The notes under the pieces: model-generated
Told to the model about the DNA's origin: nothing
Seen by the model: only the letters and a program-made list of their open reading frames with translations
Databases searched by the model: none
Translations under genes and position numbers: made by a program
Assembly: GCA_016930745.1 (NCBI GenBank)
Contig: JAFGGE010000078.1
Coordinates: forward strand, 1 to 48,695
DNA: 48,695 nt
Source: Sedimentisphaerales bacterium
GTDB lineage: Bacteria; Planctomycetota; Phycisphaerae; Sedimentisphaerales; Anaerohalosphaeraceae
Direction of reading: 5' to 3'
Part shown: positions 19,066 to 27,838 of the stretch, piece after piece
How positions within the stretch are numbered: the stretch's first letter is position 1
Layout: every line of letters begins with the position of its first letter

Positions 19066-21279
19066 ATGGATATGATTAAGCGATTGTGGATCATAACGAC
19101 GGTGATTTTTGCCGGCCTGTGCGGGTTGTGCCTTTTGGGACTCCACTCGCTGAGTCTGCACGCCGATGGACTGCAAGGGCGGCGGATGGCCGAGTTTACC
19201 GCGGTCGCCGAGCAGATACGAACCGATGTGAAACGAAAGCTTGATCAATTCATCCAGAACGAACAGAAACGGCCCTATACGGATTATCAGTACTATTATG
19301 TGCCCATAGCCGCCAACATGAGCAACGCCCTGGTTCGCAGTCCGCTCGGCGACAATCCCCATCATGGATTGGCGTTTGGTTATTTTCAGATTGAACCGGA
19401 CGGCGGCGTCGTGAATCCCTACATCCCGATGGAGCAGATCGAAACAGCCCCGCTCCTGGTGCAGAATTATCTCAATAACGACATCAAAGAGAACCTGCTT
19501 TCGAGACTCAATGTCCGTCTGTCACCGGATATCTCCGCCCTGACCGAGAAGGTGCAATCACTGGCCAAAGAACAGCAGAAAATCGCTGCCGAGAATGAAT
19601 CCTTACAAGAAAAAACCAGTGCCAAAGCGGTGCCACAAACCAAAGGCATGGGGGGATCACGAAGTGAATATCGGATCGACACACTCGACCAGTCTCAGCA
19701 GGTACAGGTAGTCAACCAGAGTCGCGCCAACGTGGAATGGAACACCGCCAATACCGATCCTGGCCGTACTCAGTTCGATTCGGGTCAGATCGAGAGGCAA
19801 CGGCAGGATTACTCTCAACAGGGTACGTCGGGCATGGGGTATGGAGAACAAACACAACAATCGATAGGAGCACAATCCGATCCACAGACAAGCCGATACC
19901 AGCAGCAGGAGGATACACCCGCCCAAATCCAGCAGCCGCAAAGCCGGATTTCTCAGCAAAGGGAAACTTCCCGGCCCCAGGGAAGGCTGTGGGGCCGCGG
20001 CTCTGTTCCCGCTCAACAGCAAATGGCCCAAATGGATAACGATCCTCTCGCCACGGAAGGCATGTCCGATTATGGATTTCAGCAGGATCCGCTCGCAACC
20101 CGGCAAATACAGCAGCCTGCCGCCCAGCAAGCGATGAATCCGAACGATCTGGTGCAGGTCCGCATCGAGCCGTTTGTGCCCATTATGATGCCGGACGGGG
20201 ACGGAGCAGCCGTATTCGGAGAGCAGGTCTTTCTGGTGCGTCATGTCCAGATCGAACAGAAGCATTTCCTGCAGGGCTTCCGGCTCAATCAGAATGTCCT
20301 CGTGGAGGAGGTCCGGGAATCCGCATCGCGGCTGATGCGGCGCGGGATGGGCTACGAGATCGCTCCCAAAGAGACGGCTCTGTCCGGCAATATAACCCAT
20401 ACGGCCATCCTGGACTTCGGCTTCGGGAGCATGGCGCTGGGACTACTGGAACAAAATCCTCGCTGGCTGGCCGGTGAGATCGCTACACTGCGGGACTGGT
20501 ACTTTGCCATCATGTCGGTGGTCTTTGCCGCTACGGTGCTGGCCCTGCTGGCTCTATGGAACAGTGCTCGGGCACAATTGAAACTGGCTCGCAAGAAGGA
20601 TGATTTTATCTCCGCCGTCTCGCATGAATTGCGAACCCCCCTGACCAGCATCCGCATGTATACCGAAATGCTCGAAAAAGGCTGGGTCAAAACCGATGAC
20701 AAACGCGGAGAATATTATTCTACGATGCGACAGGAGACCGAACGGCTCAGCCGGCTGATCGAAAATGTGCTGGATTTTTCAAGGATTCAGCGCGGGCGAA
20801 AAAAGTATGTCTTTCAACTGGGGAATGTCAATACATGCATCGATGGCGTGATTGACATGATGGCTCCCTGTGCCCAGCGGGCCGGCTTCCTGATCGAGAA
20901 GGATTTTGGCCCTGTGCCCCCCTTCGCTTTCGATGCCGACGCAGTCATGCAAATCGTGATCAATCTGCTGGACAACGCCCTGAAATACGCCCGTGACGCC
21001 ACCGAGAAAATCGTCACCGTCCGCACCCGACTGGATAATAACTATGTGCTGATTGAGGTCGAGGACCACGGCCCCGGCATCCCCCGGATGCAGCGAAAAA
21101 AGGTGTTCGACGAATTCTATCGTATCGGCGAGGAATCCCGCCGCGAGACCACCGGAACCGGTCTGGGACTGGCCCTGGTCAAACGCTTCGCCCAGGCCCA
21201 TAACGGATTTGTCGAGATCCTCTCGGCCAAACCTACCGGCGCCATCCTCCGCGTCGCCCTAACGGTTCAGACTGATTGA
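19066..21279 (+). CDS. Sensor histidine kinase with a long Gln-rich putative extracytoplasmic region
   Basis: N-terminal TM; H-box DFISAVSHELRTPLTSIRMYTEMLEKG; N-box MQIVINLLDNALKYA; G1/G2 EDHGPGIPRMQRKKVFDEFYRI...TGTGLGLALVKRF. Q/S/R-rich stretch at about 19561-20146. Confidence 0.95.
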   Translation: MDMIKRLWIITTVIFAGLCGLCLLGLHSLSLHADGLQGRRMAEFTAVAEQIRTDVKRKLDQFIQNEQKRPYTDYQYYYVPIAANMSNALVRSPLGDNPHHGLAFGYFQIEPDGGVVNPYIPMEQIETAPLLVQNYLNNDIKENLLSRLNVRLSPDISALTEKVQSLAKEQQKIAAENESLQEKTSAKAVPQTKGMGGSRSEYRIDTLDQSQQVQVVNQSRANVEWNTANTDPGRTQFDSGQIERQRQDYSQQGTSGMGYGEQTQQSIGAQSDPQTSRYQQQEDTPAQIQQPQSRISQQRETSRPQGRLWGRGSVPAQQQMAQMDNDPLATEGMSDYGFQQDPLATRQIQQPAAQQAMNPNDLVQVRIEPFVPIMMPDGDGAAVFGEQVFLVRHVQIEQKHFLQGFRLNQNVLVEEVRESASRLMRRGMGYEIAPKETALSGNITHTAILDFGFGSMALGLLEQNPRWLAGEIATLRDWYFAIMSVVFAATVLALLALWNSARAQLKLARKKDDFISAVSHELRTPLTSIRMYTEMLEKGWVKTDDKRGEYYSTMRQETERLSRLIENVLDFSRIQRGRKKYVFQLGNVNTCIDGVIDMMAPCAQRAGFLIEKDFGPVPPFAFDADAVMQIVINLLDNALKYARDATEKIVTVRTRLDNNYVLIEVEDHGPGIPRMQRKKVFDEFYRIGEESRRETTGTGLGLALVKRFAQAHNGFVEILSAKPTGAILRVALTVQTD

Positions 21280-21308
21280 CTTGGAATATCCATAGTCTAA
21301 GAAAGTAT

Positions 21309-21411
21309 TTGGCATTCTTCCCGTTTTTCGCGTAAAAACCAAACAATGCCAAGGGGAGGTTGGTATTTTTCCATTTTTAGCTTAAAAACCGAACAATGCC
21401 AAGAATGCCAA
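21309..21411. repeat. Tandem pair of about 50-bp imperfect palindromes
   Basis: TTGGCATT..GTTTTTcgcgtAAAAAC..AATGCCAA (21309-21352), then TTGGTATT..TTTTTagcttAAAAA..AATGCCAA (21360-21402), then a third AATGCCAA at 21404-21411. Confidence 0.75.
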
Positions 21412-21507
21412 CATGACACACTGACTCACACCGTCCTCCCGACCGAGCGAAGTGAGTGGAGGGATCTATAGATAGGCATTGGGAGCCGAGGATGGGTTCG
21501 GTTTTGT

Positions 21508-22932
21508 TTAGTGTACCGCCAGCCAGTATTCGCTCAGGACAGCAAAATCGGGCAGCGTGACTTTCCCATCTCCATCGACATCGGCAGCGCCGATGGTTTC
21601 CGGCGTCATCTGCTGCCAGCGGTCGGCAAAGTAGAGCAGATCCTCCAGCATTACCCCATCCGGACATGACAAGTCCGCGATGCGGGAGAACTCCCGCGCC
21701 AGGTGCGGATACTCCACGTCCTCAATACACATGCGCCAGATGTCCTTGGTCCCGTTTACCCCCTCACCCACAAAATCCCAACCGGCAACGGTGAAGGTCG
21801 ATTGGTTCTGCATCTGGCTGGTGTAAAGGCCGGCGCCCATTGCGCTGACGCTGATTCCCGAAGAATCGACATCCCAGAAGTTGGCCGAGTCCTCATAGGT
21901 GACGCCATGGTCTCCGTAGGTTCCGTCGGTGTTGGCGGCGCCGCAGAGCCCGCCGGCAGTGTCTGCTACAGAAATCCGTCCGCTGGAATAACAACGGATG
22001 ATCTTGCCCCGATCATTTTGGCCGCACAGACCGCCTCCGCCGTAATCGCCTTCCACGCGGCCGCCCGCGTAGCCATCGACGATCGTTCCATAATTACCGC
22101 CGCACAGGCCGCCGACATAATACTGTCCACGGACATAGCCGGTGGCGTAGGATTGACTGACTGTGCCCCAGTTTTCGCCGCACAGACCGCCGAGTTTATA
22201 GGATGTGCCCGATCTATGGCCAACCATCGCTGTCGAGGAACTGTACTGGAGGATCGCCGCAGAAATTCTGTAGTCGCCGTTTCCGCCGCACAGGCCGCCG
22301 GTGGAGGATTGTCCTTGCACCAGACCGGTGGTGAAAGAATTTGCGATCATGCCCGATTCGTTGTGTCCGCACAGACCGCCCACGTAATATTTCCCGATAA
22401 CATTGACATCCTGAGCGAAACAACCCTTGATCAGACCGTCTGACCGACCACATAAGCAGCCGATATACTGGGAATTCCATCCGGTAATAATAGTTACATT
22501 CTCGAGGCCGAGATCCACCACGATCGAACCGGCGCCAAGAGATCCAAACAAACCCAGATACGAATAATCCTGGGCCTGGGTATTGATAGTCAGGTTAGAG
22601 ATGAGGAAACCATCACCGTCAAACACGCCGGTAAACTCGGAACCTTCATACCCGTACCCGAGTTGATCGGTATCCGGCGCGATGATTGCCAGAATAAACG
22701 TTCCATCGATACCGGGTCCCTGTTCGTTCAGGTTGATATTCGCCGTCAGGATGAAATGGTTTGCATAGTCGTCGGGGGTTTCGCCCAACTCGATCAGGTC
22801 GGCCGGTGTGGCGATCTGATACGGATCGTCCGGGAATCCGGTCCCGCCGGAGTAAGTGCCGGCCATGAGGGGAGCCAATACAAATCCAAGTGCCAGGATG
22901 CCGACAACAACAGATGCAGCAATGCTCTTCAT
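21508..22932 (-). CDS. Secreted GLUG-repeat protein with EF-hand/dockerin-like C-terminus
   Basis: Signal peptide; many repeats (VGGLCGGNYGTIVDGYAGGRVEGDYGGGGLCGQNDRGKIIRCYSSGRI); C-terminal AADVDGDGKVTLPDFAVLSEYWLA. Confidence 0.87.
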   Translation of the reverse strand: MKSIAASVVVGILALGFVLAPLMAGTYSGGTGFPDDPYQIATPADLIELGETPDDYANHFILTANINLNEQGPGIDGTFILAIIAPDTDQLGYGYEGSEFTGVFDGDGFLISNLTINTQAQDYSYLGLFGSLGAGSIVVDLGLENVTIITGWNSQYIGCLCGRSDGLIKGCFAQDVNVIGKYYVGGLCGHNESGMIANSFTTGLVQGQSSTGGLCGGNGDYRISAAILQYSSSTAMVGHRSGTSYKLGGLCGENWGTVSQSYATGYVRGQYYVGGLCGGNYGTIVDGYAGGRVEGDYGGGGLCGQNDRGKIIRCYSSGRISVADTAGGLCGAANTDGTYGDHGVTYEDSANFWDVDSSGISVSAMGAGLYTSQMQNQSTFTVAGWDFVGEGVNGTKDIWRMCIEDVEYPHLAREFSRIADLSCPDGVMLEDLLYFADRWQQMTPETIGAADVDGDGKVTLPDFAVLSEYWLAVH

Positions 22933-23257
22933 ACCCTTACTCCGTATACCTATGCTGTTCTAGAAAACAGTGCTTATTATAGCGTATTTTTCCTGTCGAA
23001 ATCAAAGGAAAAGCATTGATAATTGGAACAAGGGGAAAAGATTTTCGATCGCCCCGCTTCGAAGTAAAAGGAGGAAGCTGATCTATTCGTCGGTCAGGAC
23101 GGCTGTATCTGTTCCAATTTTCGATAAAAAGCGGTTTTTTACACCACCTTGACGGTCAGGGTAAAGTCCGGTAGGATGGATTCGGTGTTTTTTCCGAACC
23201 CATGCTGTTAGCTGAACTCACCGAAGTCAGGCTCGAAGAGAGCTCGTCAAAGTCAGA

Positions 23258-23632
23258 GAACACAGAGGTCACGGAGGGGGACAATAATTATATTTCTCTG
23301 TGGCCCTCTGTGGCTAATCCAAAAGTTGCTATCGTTTCTGCATGGGTTCCGCGATGCGGAACCTGTCCTAGGATTCTCGGGACAGGCAAGCCCGGCATGA
23401 CAGGTTTTGGTACCTTACATCTTATCTGAGTGTCACTCTGGCCTTCTCTGTCATCCCGGCCTTGAGCCGGGATCTAGTAATGAGCATATAGGCCTTACGG
23501 TATCGTTCCCTTCGACAGGTTCAGGGCAGGCTGGATGCCGGATTAAATCCGGCATGACAAGGGAATGACTTTGACTTGCGACCAGAGACCAGCGATTAAC
23601 GACTCACATGCCCATGCCGGAGTGGGCATGTG
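23258..23632. repeat. Cluster of unrelated inverted repeats
   Basis: GGTTCCGC/GCGGAACC 23345-23363; CCTGTCC/GGACAGG 23362-23386; ATCCCGGC/GCCGGGAT 23453-23473; ATGCCGGATT/AATCCGGCAT 23535-23555; CACATGCCCA/TGGGCATGTG 23605-23632; also the ACACAGAGGTCACGGAGG..CTCTGTGGCCCTCTGTGGC element. Confidence 0.75.
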
Positions 23633-23673
23633 TTACATGAACATTTCTTCCGATTCATGGAGAAAGCCATACG

Positions 23674-23704
23674 AAAAAGGGCGATGATCCGAAGACCACC
23701 GCCC
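23674..23704 (-). terminator. Intrinsic terminator with UUCG tetraloop for the 23732-25561 gene
   Basis: Minus strand GGGCGGTGGTC-TTCG-GATCATCGCCC-TTTTT; 11-bp stem including two G.U pairs. Confidence 0.8.
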
Positions 23705-23731
23705 TGGAAAAAACACATGGATAAGGGGATT

Positions 23732-25561
23732 TTAGTTCACACTTGCCGGAGTCGCCGCGGGTTGTTTGACCGATTGCTCCATACTCTCGGCCATCTTCTT
23801 GATTTCCAGCACGTGCGCCTTGGGCACTACGATGTCGATCTCGGTTCGCCCCACAGCGCCGGTTCGGCCCGCAATCACGATATTGCTGGAGGTTTCGGCC
23901 TCGCCCGCATCCGGGATGGGCGCATCGGCCGGGGCTATCCGCTTGGCCATATTCATGCCCATCCGCATAAGCCGAACCACGTTAAGAGTCATGATCAGCT
24001 CGTTCTTCTCGGCGCCGCCGATCAGGTCCAGGGCGGCCTGCATCTCCGAGGCGACGGGCCTGACCCGGCCTGACTTGATTCGGCCGATCAGACGGCCCAT
24101 CATGCGTTCATTGTTGGGCCCCATCGCGCCGATATACTTGTCGCCTACGACGGCAAGATACATCTCCAGACCCTCGCCGTACATCCCCTCGATCGCTTTC
24201 TTCATCTCCTCGTTGTCGCCGGTCACGGTAAAGCCGATCTTCATCGCGTCGACTTTCTCGCCTTGAATCTCCACAACGTTCTGCTGGACCTGGAAATCCA
24301 TCTCCATCCCCATCCATTTATAAAGGTCGTTGAACACGCCCTCTTTGGCCAGGGCTGTATTTTCGTCCAGGATTTTACGATACGCCGCCGGATCGGAAAG
24401 CTCGGTTACGCTGAGAATCGAAAACGGAGGTGTACCTTGTCGGCGAACTCCCATCGAAAACGCCATCGAGCCACCCATCGCGTCGATCGAGCGATTGGTC
24501 ATATCGCGGAGTTTTTTCATCTGGCTTTCGTCGGCCTTGTCGCCCATCAGCATCTTCAGGATGTCGAACATGCCTTCATACGCCAGTTTCCAGGATTCTT
24601 TGGGGCCGGTCTTGCAGGAGAAATTGATCGCCGCCCCGTTGGGCAGGTATTCCAGCAGACCTACCGGCTTGGGGGAAGGATCGGGCGACATGATCCGGGC
24701 CAGCGTCGTACCTTCGACGGCCACCAGCGTCGGGCTGATTTGCAGGGCCTGGGCGCTGGGCTGGATCGCCACCGAGACATACTCCAACTCGCTCATGAGC
24801 CCGTCGATGATCTCGCGATACATATCGATTACAGCGGCGATTTCCATCCCCGGACCCTGGCCCTGCTCGGCGGCCTGTTTCATCTGCTCCTGCATCTGGG
24901 CAAATCCCATCTCGATCATCGGCCGCACGATCTGGCCGGCACGCTGCACATTGCCATACGCCCAGGCCGGGGCCTTGGATGCCTGCTGGGTTACGGCTTC
25001 ACCGAGAAATCCTCCCAGCGAACTTTGCTTGGCTTTGAGGCTTTTGGCCAGTGCTGCCAGCTCTTCGGATTTGTCCTTCCAGGTGGCCAGGGCATAATCT
25101 CCCACCTTGGTCAGGATGGCGGTCACCTTGGAGTTGTCCTGCGGGGCAACAATCCTGCAGATGCCGTTCTCATCCGGTCCCTTACAGTTGGGGTTGTCCT
25201 CGACGAAGGCGTCAAAATCCTCGATGGGGATCATCAGCGCTACTGCGATTCCCCCGTTGTTCTGAGCGACGCCGAAAGCGGCAAAGCTGCCGGTCATCTT
25301 GACATGGTTCAGCGACGGATCGCCGAGCAGTTGCGCCAGCGGCATCCGGCCGGCCATGGACAGGCTCATCGGGGCGATGCCGGATAAAAATTGATCCATC
25401 TGGCCCATCGCATAATCGTAGTTGTTCACGCGCAGGCAAAACAGGCTGTCGGAAGGAAGCAGATCGAATAAGGCATCCTTGGCGAAAGTGCCGCCGGGCA
25501 GAAAGATCAAAGCCATGATACAAACAAAAAACAAACCTTTTTTGATTACCGACTTACGCAT
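23732..25561 (-). CDS. Secreted protein of unknown function, DUF3352-like
   Basis: MRKSVIKKGLFFVCIMALIFLPGGTFAKDALFDLLPSDSLFCLRVNNYDYAMGQMDQFL; start moved to the ATG at 25561. Confidence 0.7.
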   Translation of the reverse strand: MRKSVIKKGLFFVCIMALIFLPGGTFAKDALFDLLPSDSLFCLRVNNYDYAMGQMDQFLSGIAPMSLSMAGRMPLAQLLGDPSLNHVKMTGSFAAFGVAQNNGGIAVALMIPIEDFDAFVEDNPNCKGPDENGICRIVAPQDNSKVTAILTKVGDYALATWKDKSEELAALAKSLKAKQSSLGGFLGEAVTQQASKAPAWAYGNVQRAGQIVRPMIEMGFAQMQEQMKQAAEQGQGPGMEIAAVIDMYREIIDGLMSELEYVSVAIQPSAQALQISPTLVAVEGTTLARIMSPDPSPKPVGLLEYLPNGAAINFSCKTGPKESWKLAYEGMFDILKMLMGDKADESQMKKLRDMTNRSIDAMGGSMAFSMGVRRQGTPPFSILSVTELSDPAAYRKILDENTALAKEGVFNDLYKWMGMEMDFQVQQNVVEIQGEKVDAMKIGFTVTGDNEEMKKAIEGMYGEGLEMYLAVVGDKYIGAMGPNNERMMGRLIGRIKSGRVRPVASEMQAALDLIGGAEKNELIMTLNVVRLMRMGMNMAKRIAPADAPIPDAGEAETSSNIVIAGRTGAVGRTEIDIVVPKAHVLEIKKMAESMEQSVKQPAATPASVN

Positions 25562-25780
25562 GATTGTGCCTCCCAAGAAATACTTTTTTTTCGATAACGC
25601 CCGGCCAACAGAGCCAGGGGCTGCATCTACAAAGAAGATGCGCATTATAACCGAAAGTGACAAAGAAATATGGAAAAAATCCGCAAATTGCGCATTTTAA
25701 CATCACAAAACAACCTCTTGTCGCCGGATAATAACTTCCTCTGTTGATTCTTTATGGATAGAATCCACGGCCTGGATTGT

Positions 25781-25818
25781 AAAAAAAGCCAGACCTGGAA
25801 GAATTCCAGAATCTGGCT
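25781..25818 (-). terminator. Intrinsic terminator on the minus strand, downstream of the TRAP genes
   Basis: Minus strand AGCCAGAttCTGGAA..TTCCAGgTCTGGCT followed by a T run (plus-strand A7 at 25781-25787). Confidence 0.65.
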
Positions 25819-26000
25819 CCGGAGGAGGGTGATGAACAAACTGTTTGGTTTTTTGCCCGCCGTCCCTGGCGGAAGTTGATATCGTAATGAGTCCTTCCAC
25901 TGTTATAGACGTTCTGGCAGTGCATTTGTTCTCGAAAAAATAAAAAATGTCTCTTTCAGGCCTGAAAACAAGGATTCGGAATCTGAAACTGCGGATCCGG

Positions 26001-27302
26001 TCATTGCACCATGTTGGGCAGGAAAAGGCATATTTGGGGGAAGGCGATCAACAGGGCGGCGGCGATCACCAAGGCCAGAAGGAAGGGAAAAGCGCCGCGA
26101 AAGATGGTCTGCAGGGGAACATCCCGTTCGATCCCGCTGACGACATAGACACACACGCCCACCGGCGGCGAAATCACCCCCATCTGGGTCACAATAACAA
26201 TGATCACGCCGAACCAGATCGGATCATAACCCAATTGCATGACGACCGGATAAAAGATCGGAATGGTCAGCAGGATCAGGCCCAGCGCATCGATGAAACA
26301 GCCGGCGATCAGGTAAAACAGAATGATCAGACCGATGACCATCCATCCCGGCACGGGCAGCCCGGCCAGGAAGGAGGCCAGTTCATACGGGATACGGGTT
26401 ACGGCCAGAAAATGTCCGAAGATGACGGCGCCGGTGACGATAATCATCACCATGCAGGAGGTCCGGACGGTTTCTTTGAGGGACTGAATCAGCATCTTCA
26501 AGGTCCATCGCCCCTTGCACAGAGCGATCACGATGCTCCCGGCGGCCCCTATGGAGGCCGCCTGGGTCGGCGAGAAAAGGCCCATGAACATCCCGCCGAT
26601 AACCAGAAGAAACAGAATCAGCGTTTCGGATATACCCCGAAGAGACATCAGCTTTTCGCGCATCCCAAACCGCGGCCCGGCCGGCCCCAGATGCGGACGA
26701 CGCCGGCAATTGATATAGATCGTCAAACAGAACAAAAAGGCGATCAGAATGCCCGGCACGATCCCGGAAATAAATAATTTTCCGATGGATTGCTGGGTCA
26801 TGATGGCATAGACGATGAAGACCACGCTGGGGGGAATCAGCATGCCCAGACTGCCGCCGGCCGCGACAGCGCCGCAGCCCAGTTCCATATCGTAATTATA
26901 CCGTTTCATCTCGGGCAGGGCCACTGAAGCCATGGTCGCCGCCGTGGCCGGGCCTGAGCCGCAGATGGCTCCAAACGCGGTACAGGCCCCCACCGAGGCC
27001 ATCGCCAGGCCGCCCGGCAAGGCGCCCAGCCAGTGATAGGCGGCGTCGAAAAGCCTTCGGCTGATGCCGGCATGGAAGGCGATCTGGCCCATGAACACGA
27101 ACAACGGAATGACGGTCAGGTCGTAGGAGGAAAAGGTCTGATACACATCCATGCTGATCATGCTCATGGCCGCTTCGGGCGACCGGATGAGGGCGAAACC
27201 GATAAAACCCACGACCGCCATAGCAAACGCCACCGGCATACTGGCCGTCAGCAGGACAAGCAAGGCAATGCAGCCAAGGATACCGATCTGGAGAGGGCTC
27301 AT
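26001..27302 (-). CDS. dctM: TRAP transporter large permease (DctM-like)
   Basis: MSPLQIGILGCIALLVLLTASMPVAFAMA, IPLFVFMGQIAFHAGIS, SVGACTAFGAICGSGPATAATMASVALPEM, GMLIPPSVVFIVYAIMTQQSIGKLF. Confidence 0.95.
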   Translation of the reverse strand: MSPLQIGILGCIALLVLLTASMPVAFAMAVVGFIGFALIRSPEAAMSMISMDVYQTFSSYDLTVIPLFVFMGQIAFHAGISRRLFDAAYHWLGALPGGLAMASVGACTAFGAICGSGPATAATMASVALPEMKRYNYDMELGCGAVAAGGSLGMLIPPSVVFIVYAIMTQQSIGKLFISGIVPGILIAFLFCLTIYINCRRRPHLGPAGPRFGMREKLMSLRGISETLILFLLVIGGMFMGLFSPTQAASIGAAGSIVIALCKGRWTLKMLIQSLKETVRTSCMVMIIVTGAVIFGHFLAVTRIPYELASFLAGLPVPGWMVIGLIILFYLIAGCFIDALGLILLTIPIFYPVVMQLGYDPIWFGVIIVIVTQMGVISPPVGVCVYVVSGIERDVPLQTIFRGAFPFLLALVIAAALLIAFPQICLFLPNMVQ

Positions 27303-27805
27303 AGCTTGACCATCTCCCGACCCGGACACACCAGATTATGAAAAATCACGAGCACAACAACCGCGCAGGAAACGCCGATGACATAGGGAATCCAAAAAAT
27401 CGGCACCTGGAGGGTTTGGGACACCTGCCCGCTCGAATGCAGCTCGCCTCCATATACAAAACTCCTCCATGAAAGGAATGCAAACAAGGTCATTCCGATC
27501 AGTCGGACGACAGTATCCACCACGATCCGCCCGGGCCGGTTAAGCCTGTGGAAAAAATACTCGATCGCCACATGGCCTTTGACGGCGGTGGTATAGGGCA
27601 GCGCGGCGGCCAGGGTTATGGCCCCGGCCATCTCGACAATATCATATGCCCCCGCAAAGGGGCGCTGGATAAACGGCAAACGCAACGCCACATCGGCGCA
27701 GGTTACCAGCATCATCGCCATCACGCCGGCCCCGGAGACGACAACCAGCCCCAGAACGACCAGCCGTAACAGCGCAGCATATACCTTCCAAAGCGATTTC
27801 AGCAT
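27299..27805 (-). CDS. dctQ: TRAP transporter small permease (DctQ-like)
   Basis: 168-aa membrane protein; stop overlaps the DctM start (CTATGAGC). Confidence 0.9.
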   Translation of the reverse strand: MLKSLWKVYAALLRLVVLGLVVVSGAGVMAMMLVTCADVALRLPFIQRPFAGAYDIVEMAGAITLAAALPYTTAVKGHVAIEYFFHRLNRPGRIVVDTVVRLIGMTLFAFLSWRSFVYGGELHSSGQVSQTLQVPIFWIPYVIGVSCAVVVLVIFHNLVCPGREMVKL

Positions 27806-27838
27806 GATTCTGCTTTCCGGGCGACTCTAACCGAATCG

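Noticed and set aside
18699-20400. Minus-strand ORFs opposite the RR/HK genes
   Set aside because: Shadow ORFs; the plus-strand kinase and regulator motifs are unambiguous.
23202-23429. 75-aa plus-strand ORF in the intergenic hairpin cluster
   Set aside because: Composed of hairpin/repeat sequence; no plausible protein signature.
23258-23632. Possible CRISPR array
   Set aside because: Several hairpins are present but stems differ and there is no repeated identical unit with regular spacers; no cas genes in the window.
24263-25387. Plus-strand ORFs (374 aa and 255 aa) opposite the secreted DUF3352-like gene
   Set aside because: Antisense shadow ORFs with biased composition; the minus-strand gene has a signal peptide, RBS region and a terminator.
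25700-25900. 65-aa minus ORF (MEGLITISTSARDGGQ...)
   Set aside because: Spans a strong intrinsic terminator (25781-25818) and lacks a recognisable signature; likely non-coding.
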